Part shown: one piece after another, positions 1 through 12,632 of the stretch
How positions within the stretch are numbered: position 1 is the first letter of the stretch
Layout of the letters: the number at the start of each line of letters is the position of its first letter
NCBI GenBank assembly: GCA_945860375.1
Contig: CAMAQR010000055.1
Span: forward strand, 1 to 23,500
Source: Pseudorhodobacter antarcticus
Lineage (GTDB): Bacteria; Pseudomonadota; Alphaproteobacteria; Rhodobacterales; Rhodobacteraceae
Reading direction: 5' to 3'
Length of the DNA: 23,500 bases
Position numbers and translations under genes: made by a program
The notes under the pieces: generated by a model
The model's database searches: none
Seen by the model: the letters and a program-made list of their open reading frames with translations, nothing else
What the model was told of the DNA's origin: nothing

Positions 1-444
1 TTCCATCTCAACCAGCTCGACCAGTTCTTCGTCGTCAACAAGGTCGATCTTGTTCATGTAGCACACCATATAGGGAATGCCGACCTGGCGACCCAACAGG
101 ATGTGTTCACGGGTTTGCGGCATCGGGCCATCCGAGGCCGCGCACACCAGAATGGCGCCGTCCATCTGTGCCGCACCGGTGATCATGTTCTTCACATAGT
201 CAGCGTGGCCGGGGCAGTCGACATGGGCGTAGTGACGCGCAGGTGTCTCATATTCGACATGCGCGGTCGAGATCGTGATCCCACGCGCCCGCTCTTCCGG
301 CGCACCGTCGATCTGGTCGTAGGCGCGGAATTCACCAAAATACTTGGTGATCGCTGCCGTCAACGTCGTCTTGCCGTGGTCAACGTGGCCAATCGTGCCG
401 ATGTTGACGTGCGGTTTGTTCCGTTCAAACTTTGCCTTTGCCAT
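1..444 (-). CDS. tuf: Elongation factor Tu, 3'-truncated by window edge (copy 1)
   Basis: EF-Tu carries aminoacyl-tRNA to the ribosomal A site as a GTP complex in the cytoplasm. The 148 visible residues are the N-terminal part of the G domain: the protein starts [20 protein letters not shown], followed by the P-loop GHVDHGKT, then DCPGH (G3) and NKID (G4, here followed by LVDDEE). The ATG at 442-444 is preceded by a full AGGAGG Shine-Dalgarno (complement of 450-455), which fixes the start. It is the last gene of the rpsL-rpsG-fusA-tuf order and is separated from fusA by 110 bases that carry repeat hairpins. A second tuf end lies at the other edge of the window, so this genome has at least two copies. 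The C-terminal two thirds lie outside the window. Confidence 0.98.
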   Translation of the reverse strand, partial: MAKAKFERNKPHVNIGTIGHVDHGKTTLTAAITKYFGEFRAYDQIDGAPEERARGITISTAHVEYETPARHYAHVDCPGHADYVKNMITGAAQMDGAILVCAASDGPMPQTREHILLGRQVGIPYMVCYMNKIDLVDDEELVELVEME

Positions 445-470
445 GATGGCCTCCTAATTTTGGTCAGGTG

Positions 471-547
471 CGGTGGGGTAAAGCCCACCCTACGAGTGGT
501 AGGGCGGGCTGTTGGGGTTTTGTCTCCAAAACTCCAACCTGCCCGCC
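471..547. repeat. Repeat-type hairpins in the fusA–tuf spacer
   Basis: The 110-base spacer is mostly inverted repeats. The first is GGTGGG-gtaaag-CCCACC (472-489). The second is a long stem: outer arms GGCGGGC/GCCCGCC (503-509 with 541-547) and inner 12-base arms (511-522 with 527-538) that differ at one pair, around a TCTC loop. No T-run follows on the minus strand, so this looks more like an intergenic palindromic repeat than a classical terminator. It may still dampen or process the fusA–tuf transcript. Related GGTGGGG…CCCCACC palindromes occur in other spacers of the window (18236-18255, 8006-8023, 12580-12593). Confidence 0.6.
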
Positions 548-554
548 ACACCGG

Positions 555-2678
<2,124 letters not shown>

Positions 2679-2687
2679 GATAACCCC

Positions 2688-3158
2688 TTACCAGCGGTAG
2701 TGGCTGAATGCTTTGTTAGCATCGGCCATCTTGTGGGTATCTTCGCGTTTCTTAACAGCCGTACCACGGTTGTTGACGGCATCCGACAATTCGGCGGCCA
2801 AACGCTCTTCCATGGTGTTTTCGTTGCGCTTGCGCGCCGCGATGATCAACCAACGGATCGCCAGCGCTTCACGGCGCTCGGTGCGGACTTCAACCGGAAC
2901 CTGATAGGTTGCACCACCGACGCGGCGCGAACGCACTTCGACGGAGGGTTTCACGTTTTCCAAAGCTTCATGGAAACATTCGATCGGCTGACGCTTCAGA
3001 CGGGTCTGAACCCGCTCCAATGCGCCATAAACGATGCCTTCAGCGACCGACTTTTTGCCGTCGAGCATCAGGTTGTTCATGAACTTGGTCAGAACCCGAT
3101 CGCCATACTTGGCATCGGGAAGAATATCGCGTTTTTCCGCGGCGTGACGACGTGACAT
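2688..3158 (-). CDS. rpsG: 30S ribosomal protein S7
   Basis: S7 is the primary 16S rRNA-binding protein that nucleates the 30S head and contacts tRNA at the E site. The product is 156 residues, the standard length, beginning [20 protein letters not shown]. It shows the conserved stretches [15 protein letters not shown] and [14 protein letters not shown] (about residues 78-91) and ends AFSHYRW. Its ATG has a GGAG site about nine bases upstream. It lies 11 bases downstream of rpsL and nine upstream of fusA, the classical str operon arrangement. In E. coli S7 is the autogenous repressor of this operon; whether that holds here is not visible. Confidence 0.99.
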   Translation of the reverse strand: MSRRHAAEKRDILPDAKYGDRVLTKFMNNLMLDGKKSVAEGIVYGALERVQTRLKRQPIECFHEALENVKPSVEVRSRRVGGATYQVPVEVRTERREALAIRWLIIAARKRNENTMEERLAAELSDAVNNRGTAVKKREDTHKMADANKAFSHYRW

Positions 3159-3169
3159 TGTTTATCTCC

Positions 3170-3541
3170 TCACTTCGGACGCTTGGCGCCGTATTTCGAA
3201 CGACGCTGACGACGATCTTTGACGCCTTGGGTATCCAGAACACCACGCAGAATGTGGTAACGGACACCCGGAAGGTCTTTGATACGGCCGCCACGGATCA
3301 GAACCACAGAGTGTTCCTGAAGGTTGTGCTTTTCGCCCGGAATGTAGCAGATGACTTCGAAGCTGTTGGTCAGGCGCACTTTGGCGACCTTACGCATAGC
3401 GGAGTTCGGCTTTTTCGGCGTGGTGGTGTAGACGCGCGTACAAACACCGCGCTTTTGTGGGCAAGATTCCAAGTGCTGCGACTTGGACTTGCGGACGTTC
3501 GGCTCCCGCGGTTTGCGGATAAGCTGTTGAATAGTCGGCAT
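3170..3541 (-). CDS. rpsL: 30S ribosomal protein S12
   Basis: S12 sits at the decoding centre of the 30S subunit and controls accuracy. The 123-residue product starts [20 protein letters not shown]. It contains [19 protein letters not shown], with the lysine corresponding to E. coli K42, and [16 protein letters not shown], with the lysine corresponding to K87. Both classical streptomycin-resistance positions therefore carry the wild-type residue. The basic tail [14 protein letters not shown] is intact. The start is supported by a GAGGTAG element just upstream. It is the first gene of the str operon, preceded by a leader of roughly 225 bases and a strong promoter candidate. Confidence 0.99.
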   Translation of the reverse strand: MPTIQQLIRKPREPNVRKSKSQHLESCPQKRGVCTRVYTTTPKKPNSAMRKVAKVRLTNSFEVICYIPGEKHNLQEHSVVLIRGGRIKDLPGVRYHILRGVLDTQGVKDRRQRRSKYGAKRPK

Positions 3542-3767
3542 TCAGCTACCTCGTGTTGCCCCAATCAAGGGACTGTCAATACTCGCCCCGCGGAACGGGG
3601 CACTGCTTCTCGACGTCATTTCGTGGCATACCCACAAAACGATAAAACCGAACCGTCTCCCGAAGGGACGGCACGGTGGAATTCCAGAGGATCGAGGCGC
3701 GAACCCGGATCATGACCACATCAAGTGTTTAGACCCTGAAGCCAGACCTATGGCATGACGACAGATA
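3542..3767 (-). promoter_or_regulatory. Leader of the str operon mRNA with two stem-loops
   Basis: If transcription starts near 3767, as the promoter at 3774-3802 predicts, about 225 untranslated bases precede rpsL. Two hairpins are visible on the minus strand. One is CCGTCCC-UUCG-GG-a-GACGG (3653-3671), a UUCG tetraloop with one bulged base. The other is GCCCCG-uuccg-CGGGGC (3585-3601), 44 bases before the rpsL start. No open frame with recognisable homology lies here. The length and structure suggest post-transcriptional control of the operon, which is an inference. Confidence 0.4.
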
Positions 3768-3773
3768 GCGCGG

Positions 3774-3802
3774 CTGATAGACAGAGTCGCATGGGATGTC
3801 AA
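3774..3802 (-). promoter_or_regulatory. Promoter of the rpsL-rpsG-fusA-tuf operon
   Basis: On the minus strand a perfect TTGACA -35 box (complement of 3797-3802) is followed by exactly 17 bases and TATCAG (complement of 3774-3779). It begins 13 bases after the end of the upstream PAP2 gene and points at rpsL. The position and the perfect -35 make it the likely main housekeeping promoter of the str operon. The -10 is only a partial match to TATAAT. Confidence 0.6.
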
Positions 3803-3814
3803 CTGCCGCCAAGG

Positions 3815-4498
3815 TCACGCAGGGGGGCCGTCCCGGTTCAGGATGAAACGCGCCAATATGGCCGCCAGCAGGGCGATAAACAGACTGGCGAGCAGGGTAT
3901 CAGACAGAAAATGCCGCCCCGCCGCCACCCTTTGCAGGGCGGTGATCAGTGGAATGGCGATGATGAGGGCTTGTCCGGCGCGATAGGCCCAAGCCGGCAG
4001 CTGCGCCCGCCACGCCGACAGAATCAGCCACAGCGCAATTGCCAGCGCCATAGCCCCGGCAGACTCGCCAGAGACGAAGGAACAGTTGCTGGCGCATTGG
4101 CCGGTGGTATCATGCGGCGGGGTGAATTGCTGGGTGCCGCCAAAGTTGATTGTATCCGCGGGGCGCGCGCGGCCCCATTCGCGTTTCAGAATGCCGTTCA
4201 CCAATAACCCCGGACCCAGAACGAACAGCGCCAATATCAGCCCCCAGACCCGCGCGGGCAGCCGCAACACCGGGCGGCGCAGCAGCAGGCTGGCCGCCAA
4301 CATGCCTGCCGAGACCAGCGCCACAAAAATCGCGAAATCCCAAAGGATCAACCGCACCGTCTCAGCCCGCGCGTCCAGAGCCACGGGAAAAGTTGCGCCA
4401 TCGTAAAAGGCGGCGGTCACGGTCAGATCAAGGCCGGGCCAGACCGCAAACAAGGCAAAGGTGGCGACGATCATCGTCAACAGCAGGTCAAGGCGCAT
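3815..4498 (-). CDS. PAP2-family membrane phosphatase (lipid phosphatase-like)
   Basis: This 227-residue integral membrane protein has about five or six hydrophobic segments and the three PAP2 motifs. K105-X6-R112-P113 (KREWGRARP) is motif 1, S143-G144-E145 (FVSGESAG) is at motif 2, and R190-X5-H196-X3-D200 is motif 3. The family hydrolyses phosphate or pyrophosphate from lipids such as undecaprenyl pyrophosphate, phosphatidylglycerol phosphate or lipid A. Motif 2 normally reads PSGH; here the histidine position is glutamate, while the nucleophile histidine of motif 3 (H196) is kept. The start ATG at 4496-4498 overlaps the end of the glycosyltransferase gene by 11 bases, so the pair is translationally coupled. 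A longer frame upstream would run well into the previous gene and is unlikely. A role in lipid-carrier recycling or lipid A dephosphorylation is inferred from the operon. Confidence 0.85.
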   Translation of the reverse strand: MRLDLLLTMIVATFALFAVWPGLDLTVTAAFYDGATFPVALDARAETVRLILWDFAIFVALVSAGMLAASLLLRRPVLRLPARVWGLILALFVLGPGLLVNGILKREWGRARPADTINFGGTQQFTPPHDTTGQCASNCSFVSGESAGAMALAIALWLILSAWRAQLPAWAYRAGQALIIAIPLITALQRVAAGRHFLSDTLLASLFIALLAAILARFILNRDGPPA

Positions 4499-5909
4499 CG
4501 ACACACTCCATCGGAACCAGATAGGCCGCCAAACCCCATTTGCGATAGGCCCCGCCCTTGTGGTCAAGCGGCACTGGGTCCGGCGCACAGGCGGGCGGTT
4601 TTGCCGTGACCAACAGGATTTGCCCGGTCAGACCTTTGGGCAGTGGATAGCGTTGTTCATAGTGATTGGCCGGGCGGCCCTGTGGACGGGGGGCGTAAAA
4701 GGCCAGCCCGGACTCGCGCCCCGTGTAGAACAGATCGGCCAGAACATCGCGGCGGTCAGCCAAAACCGGCACCCCGCCTGCGTTTTGCGCGTAACTGATA
4801 ATCTGCTGACTGATGGTGGCGCGGCCCAACTGGCGGTCCAGCAACAGCGCTTTGCCATCAAGACTTAGGGTTGGGAACAGCACCAGCAGCGGCAAAATCA
4901 AACAGACGGTACCGTTCAGAACAAAGGACGCAGCGCGCAAACGTGGATGGTTGGCCAAAACCGCCACGGCCAGCAGGGTTCCTGCGAAATAGGCCGAAAC
5001 CGCCCAATTCGCCTGCGCCTGCCCCAGCAGCGATTGTACGGCCACCACCGCCAGCGCGGGAATGGCGAAGGCCGACAACGCTCCATCAATGGACGGGCGA
5101 CGCAAGGCCAGCAGCAAGGCACCGAACATGACAGGACCAAAGACGCCGAACTGGCTGGCCACAAATGCCAATAGCCCCAGTGGGTCCGCCGCAGACAGGG
5201 GATTGTCGTTGCGGACCCAGCCGACATTATCCACAGTGTGTGATAACGTGGTCAACTGATGCGACAGATTCCACAGGATGTTGGGCGCGACCACGGCCGC
5301 AAAGCTGATCAGCAGCAAGGTAGCATGGCCCCATGACATCCGCTGATCTCGACGCAGCAAAGCGGCCAAGGCCACACCCATCAGGAAGAAAACAGCGGCA
5401 TATTTCGCCATGAACCCCAGCCCGGCGGCGGCACCCGCGAGGACGGCAAAACGGGCGGCGGGTGCTTCAATCAAACGACGGTGGAAATACAGGGCGGCGG
5501 CAAAGAACGGCGCCATCACTGTATCGGTCGAAATCAAAAGGCTCCCGAGCGCCACAAACGGCAGCGTCACATAGCCCGCCGCCACCCAGACCGCCACCCG
5601 CGCGCCCATCATCCGCGCCGCAAGGGCCGCCAATATCAGCGCCGTCGCCCCGTGCAGCGCCGCCCCCGGCATCCGCACCCAGAAGGTGCTGTCACTGCCC
5701 GCAAGCATGGTCACGGCCCCGATCAGCCAGCCAATCAGCGGCGGTTTCGAGTAATAGCCGAAGGCGAACTCTTGCCCCCACAGCCAATACTGCGCCTCGT
5801 CGACATAGAGATCGGTCGCGTCAAACGCCAACAAAGCCCAACGCAGCAGCGTCACCGCCACCACAATTGCCAGCGCCGGGCGCAGCCATGTGTTATCGGG
5901 CGCTGTCAC
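4488..5909 (-). CDS. ArnT-like glycosyltransferase family 39 membrane protein
   Basis: This 473-residue polytopic protein has about 11-12 hydrophobic segments and a C-terminal soluble part, as in ArnT/PMT-type enzymes (PF13231/PF02366 type). These enzymes take a sugar from a polyprenyl-phosphate donor and transfer it on the periplasmic face, in ArnT to lipid A. The first periplasmic loop has the catalytic acidic pair D37-E38 (LYVDEAQYWLWGQEF) followed by GYYSKPPLIGWL (51-62), a hallmark of this family. The start is a GTG at 5907-5909 overlapping the upstream LAB_N gene by 17 bases; the stop overlaps the PAP2 start by 11. The context (GT2 donor synthase, LAB_N protein, phosphatase) supports a donor-transfer pathway. 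The sugar and acceptor cannot be read from the sequence. Confidence 0.88.
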   Translation of the reverse strand: MTAPDNTWLRPALAIVVAVTLLRWALLAFDATDLYVDEAQYWLWGQEFAFGYYSKPPLIGWLIGAVTMLAGSDSTFWVRMPGAALHGATALILAALAARMMGARVAVWVAAGYVTLPFVALGSLLISTDTVMAPFFAAALYFHRRLIEAPAARFAVLAGAAAGLGFMAKYAAVFFLMGVALAALLRRDQRMSWGHATLLLISFAAVVAPNILWNLSHQLTTLSHTVDNVGWVRNDNPLSAADPLGLLAFVASQFGVFGPVMFGALLLALRRPSIDGALSAFAIPALAVVAVQSLLGQAQANWAVSAYFAGTLLAVAVLANHPRLRAASFVLNGTVCLILPLLVLFPTLSLDGKALLLDRQLGRATISQQIISYAQNAGGVPVLADRRDVLADLFYTGRESGLAFYAPRPQGRPANHYEQRYPLPKGLTGQILLVTAKPPACAPDPVPLDHKGGAYRKWGLAAYLVPMECVDAP

Positions 5910-6204
5910 GGCCGGCCTTGTGGATCAGCCAAAGATTGCGGCTGTAAACCAGCACGCCGGGCAGTTGTCCGACGATGATCACCGGGTCCAGTTTGTGCAG
6001 CCCGTAGGCCAGCACAACAACGCTGCCAAGGATCGACAGATACCAGAAGAACACCGGCACGACGGACCGCCCTGCCCGTTCTGACGCGATCCATTGCACG
6101 ATGAACCGCGCGGCAAACACCATCTGGCCCAGCAAACCAACGCTGACCCAGATCAGATCCGTGGTGGAAATGGTCTGAAACTTGGTGATGAAGTCCCCAA
6201 TCAT
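5893..6204 (-). CDS. Lipid A biosynthesis N-terminal domain (LAB_N) membrane protein
   Basis: This small 103-residue protein has three predicted membrane helices (about 17-38, 50-68 and 73-91). It carries the LAB_N pattern: GLLGQ…RFIVQWIASE…S..PVFFWYLSILGS, then DPVIIVGQLPGVLVYSRNL. LAB_N proteins (PF07578) usually sit beside a GT2 polyprenyl-phosphate sugar synthase; rhizobial RgtF next to RgtE is, as I recall, such a case. The ATG at 6202-6204 overlaps the TGA of the GT2 gene in an ATGA junction, so the two are coupled. A role as membrane partner, or helper in presenting the carrier-linked sugar, is inferred from context. Confidence 0.87.
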   Translation of the reverse strand: MIGDFITKFQTISTTDLIWVSVGLLGQMVFAARFIVQWIASERAGRSVVPVFFWYLSILGSVVVLAYGLHKLDPVIIVGQLPGVLVYSRNLWLIHKAGRDSAR

Positions 6205-6926
6205 CGCGCGTCGTCCAAGGGTCGCGCCTTTTTGCGCCGCCGCAACAGCCAAGCCACGCCGACCAAATCGACGACGCCGACCAAAGCCCGTTGCAGGTTG
6301 GAATAATTCGACCGCCCTGCCCCGCGCTGACGGTGGGACACATCGACATGCGCCACCTGCCAGCCATCACGGGTGAACAGCGCCGGCAAATACCGATGCA
6401 TGTGATCGAAATAGGGCAGGTCCAGAAACGCCTGCCGCCGGAAGGCCTTCAGCCCACAGCCGGTATCCCGCGTGCCGTCCTGCAAGATCCAGCCGCGCAG
6501 ACGGTTGGCAAACTTCGATGCCACTTTCTTCGACCAGGTGTCCTGACGGTCCACCCGCTGCCCCGCCACCAGACCAATGCGGCCCGTGGTGTCGGCCAGC
6601 AAGGGCGCTGCCAGCTTTGGCAATTCCTCGGGTGGGTTTTGCCCGTCGCCGTCCAGCGTCAGAATGATCGGCGCGCGCGCAGCCTTGACCCCGGAATGCA
6701 CCGCCGCCGATTGCCCGCCAGACCGATCATGCCGCACCATCCGCAAATGCGGCATGGTCAGCGCCCGCGCCCGCAGCACTGCGACCGAGTCGTCAGTGGA
6801 ACAGTCATCGACCACGATAATCTCAAAAGGCGCATGGGCGGCCAACGCCCGGTCGATATCATCAACCAGCGTGATGATGTTCTTGGACTCGTTCTTGGCC
6901 GGGATAACGATCGACAACGTGAACAT
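6201..6926 (-). CDS. GT2 polyprenyl-phosphate sugar synthase (DPM1/ArnC-like)
   Basis: This 241-residue GT-A enzyme has the N-terminal LSIVIPAKNES strand, VVDDCSTDDS (38-47) and the metal/nucleotide motif DGDGQ at 92-96. The dolichyl-phosphate mannosyltransferase signature GTRDTGCGLKAFRR spans 151-164, and a basic HRQRGAGRSNY element 198-208. One hydrophobic stretch lies near the C-terminus (about 214-229), followed by a positive tail, suggesting a cytoplasmic enzyme tethered to the membrane. Family members load a sugar from a nucleotide donor onto a polyprenyl phosphate. An AAGGGG ribosome-binding site precedes the ATG. It heads a four-gene unit (GT2, LAB_N, GT39, PAP2) with overlapping ends, reminiscent of rhizobial RgtE/RgtF plus ArnT-type genes. 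The sugar is unknown. Confidence 0.9.
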   Translation of the reverse strand: MFTLSIVIPAKNESKNIITLVDDIDRALAAHAPFEIIVVDDCSTDDSVAVLRARALTMPHLRMVRHDRSGGQSAAVHSGVKAARAPIILTLDGDGQNPPEELPKLAAPLLADTTGRIGLVAGQRVDRQDTWSKKVASKFANRLRGWILQDGTRDTGCGLKAFRRQAFLDLPYFDHMHRYLPALFTRDGWQVAHVDVSHRQRGAGRSNYSNLQRALVGVVDLVGVAWLLRRRKKARPLDDAR

Positions 6927-6949
6927 GGTTTGGCCCCTTGGATGCGCGG

Positions 6950-6978
6950 CTTATAGGCCAGCCCCCCTGCCCTTGCAA
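6950..6978 (-). promoter_or_regulatory. Promoter of the GT2–LAB_N–GT39–PAP2 operon
   Basis: In the 56-base gap between the EamA gene and the GT2 gene the minus strand reads TTGCAA (complement of 6973-6978), 17 bases, then TATAAG (complement of 6950-6955). TATAAG matches TATAAT at five of six positions. Transcription would start about 17 bases before the GT2 start, just ahead of its AAGGGG site. This implies that the glycolipid operon is expressed separately from the upstream transporter. Confidence 0.55.
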
Positions 6979-6982
6979 TTGA

Positions 6983-7870
6983 TCAGGCAGCGGCCGCCTG
7001 TTCAAGTCGCAGTTTCCGCTCTCGAAGCAGGGTGTAAATGCCGGTTGCGACAACGATGCTGGCCCCGATCAGCGCATACATGTCCGGCAGTTGCGAAAAG
7101 GCGACCCAGCCCAGCACGATCGCCCACAGCAGCGAGGTGTATCTAAAGGGGGCCACAAACCCCACGTCCCCCACCCGCATCGCGGTGACAGAGCAGATGT
7201 AACCAACGGGCAGCATGGTGCCGGCGCCAAAGATCAAGACCAGTTGCAACAGGGTTGGCGTTTGCCAGCCTTGGAAAACCACACCGATCATCCCCATCGC
7301 GGTGACGGCAACGGCGGCCCCAAGCGCCACGATGATGGACGGGACCGCATGCGTCAGCCCGCGCACCGACAGGTCGCGCACCACCACGGCCAGCACCGAG
7401 CCGAGGCCCACCACCGACCAGACATCAAAACCCGTTGTGCCGGGGCGGATGATGATCATGACGCCCGCAAAGCCGATCAGGATCGCCGTCATCCGACGCC
7501 AGCCGATCCGGTCCTTGAACACCAGCGCCGCGCAGAGGGTCACGGCCAGCGGGATGGCCTGCATCACCGCCGACAGGTTGGCCAAGGGCATATGCATCAG
7601 CGCCGACAAGAACAGGACGGTGGCGGCGACATCGGCCATGGAGCGCCAGAAGATCACCCAGCGGTCACGCGCCCCACTTGGGATGTGCAAGCCGCCCGTC
7701 GCGGCGGCGAGGATCAGCAACCAGACCACGGCAAGGGCGCCGCGCAGGGTGATGGTTTGATAGAGCGGCAGATCATGGGTGACGGCTTTCATGAAGGTGT
7801 CGTTCACCGTGAAGGCAAACATCGACAGGTTCATATAAAGCGCGCCGCGCAGGTTGTCTGACATTGCCAT
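6983..7870 (-). CDS. EamA/DMT-superfamily transporter
   Basis: This 295-residue protein has about ten hydrophobic segments in two similar halves, as in EamA (PF00892) drug/metabolite transporters. Typical stretches are the first-half end RMTAILIGFAGVMIIIRPG and, in the second half, RVGDVGFVAPFRYTSLLWA followed by ALIGASIVVATGIY. Members export or import amino acids, nucleotides, SAM or other metabolites; the substrate cannot be assigned. I chose the ATG at 7868-7870 (MAMSDNLRG); the ATG two codons later at 7862-7864 is equally possible. Neither has a clear ribosome-binding site. An upstream in-frame start would add a proline-rich stretch unlike the family. It lies 56 bases upstream of the glycosyltransferase operon, but a promoter in that gap suggests separate control. 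A perfect palindrome sits about 47 bases upstream. Confidence 0.9.
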   Translation of the reverse strand: MAMSDNLRGALYMNLSMFAFTVNDTFMKAVTHDLPLYQTITLRGALAVVWLLILAAATGGLHIPSGARDRWVIFWRSMADVAATVLFLSALMHMPLANLSAVMQAIPLAVTLCAALVFKDRIGWRRMTAILIGFAGVMIIIRPGTTGFDVWSVVGLGSVLAVVVRDLSVRGLTHAVPSIIVALGAAVAVTAMGMIGVVFQGWQTPTLLQLVLIFGAGTMLPVGYICSVTAMRVGDVGFVAPFRYTSLLWAIVLGWVAFSQLPDMYALIGASIVVATGIYTLLRERKLRLEQAAAA

Positions 7871-7916
7871 GGGCCATGGGTAGCAGGTGGGCGGCGTGGG
7901 GGGAAGGGGTCGGCGC

Positions 7917-7933
7917 GGTCCCAAATTGGGACC
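7917..7933. promoter_or_regulatory. Perfect 17-base palindrome upstream of EamA gene
   Basis: GGTCCCAA-A-TTGGGACC is a perfect inverted repeat of eight-base arms with a one-base centre. It ends 47 bases upstream of the EamA transporter start, in the region where an operator or promoter would sit. Its size fits a binding site for a dimeric helix-turn-helix regulator. I could not identify a matching regulator or a convincing promoter beside it. Confidence 0.4.
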
Positions 7934-8247
7934 TTTGCGGAAGCGTTTGATATCAGGGAGTTGGGCGGCGGGATTAGGGAAGTGTTAAGGTTTGGGGGGC
8001 AGGAAGGCGGGGTAAACCCTGCCAGAATGGCGGTGGGGGCCAAACCCGGCCCGTGAGTGGAGTGTCTTTGGCGGCGGCATGCGGAGCATCGAACACATCC
8101 AATTTCGATCACAGTTGCCAAAGCGGCAATGCCGGGCAAAGCGCGCCGAAAGCGCCTTGGCGCGTGATTGCGGGAGAAATGGTGGATGAATCACCCAGCC
8201 GACACAGGCATGCGCCACGTTTGACGCCGCGTGACACCCCCCCAAAC
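7934..8247. other. Long non-coding gap between EamA gene and rpoC terminator
   Basis: About 310 bases carry no convincing gene. Open frames exist on both strands, but their products are rich in Pro, Arg, His and Cys and resemble no family I know. The region includes one imperfect palindrome, GGCGGGG-taaa-CCCTGCC (8006-8023), which belongs to the same style of repeat as those in the fusA–tuf and rplA–rplJ spacers. A run of seven G residues on the minus strand follows the rpoC terminator. No promoter for the EamA gene could be fixed here. Confidence 0.5.
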
Positions 8248-8281
8248 GCAAAGGCCCCGTGGTTTCCCACGGGGCCTTTGC
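8244..8281 (-). terminator. Intrinsic terminator of the rpoBC transcript
   Basis: Fifteen bases downstream of the rpoC stop the minus strand forms a perfect 15-pair stem (8248-8262 with 8267-8281). Its ends are GCAAAGGCCCC…GGGGCCTTTGC, with a GAAA tetraloop, and GTTTG follows. The T-run is short, but stem length, GC content and position directly after rpoC make it the likely end of the rpl-rpo transcript. Confidence 0.8.
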
Positions 8282-8296
8282 AATCATTTTGCAGGC

Positions 8297-12538
<4,242 letters not shown>

Positions 12539-12632
12539 TTCATACCTTATGAATGGGGGCGGCGGGGGAAGGTGCAAGACGGGGATAACCCCGCCTTACC
12601 GAGCGTTTGTTGGGGTTGTCCCCGACTTCCGC
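12539..12632 (-). repeat. rpoB–rpoC spacer with two small palindromes
   Basis: The 94-base spacer between the rpoB stop and the rpoC start holds CGGGG-ataa-CCCCG (12580-12593) and GGGG-ttgt-CCCC (12612-12623). The second is flanked by nearly complementary GTT/GAC ends. Neither has a following T-run. They resemble the short GGGGT…ACCCC palindromes of other spacers in this window. They could be processing sites, or repeats tolerated in the spacer; no separate promoter for rpoC was seen. Confidence 0.45.

Noticed and set aside
7985..8287. Minus-strand 100-codon frame through the rpoC terminator
   Set aside because: It reads through the terminator hairpin, is rich in Cys, His, Pro and Arg, and has no family likeness.
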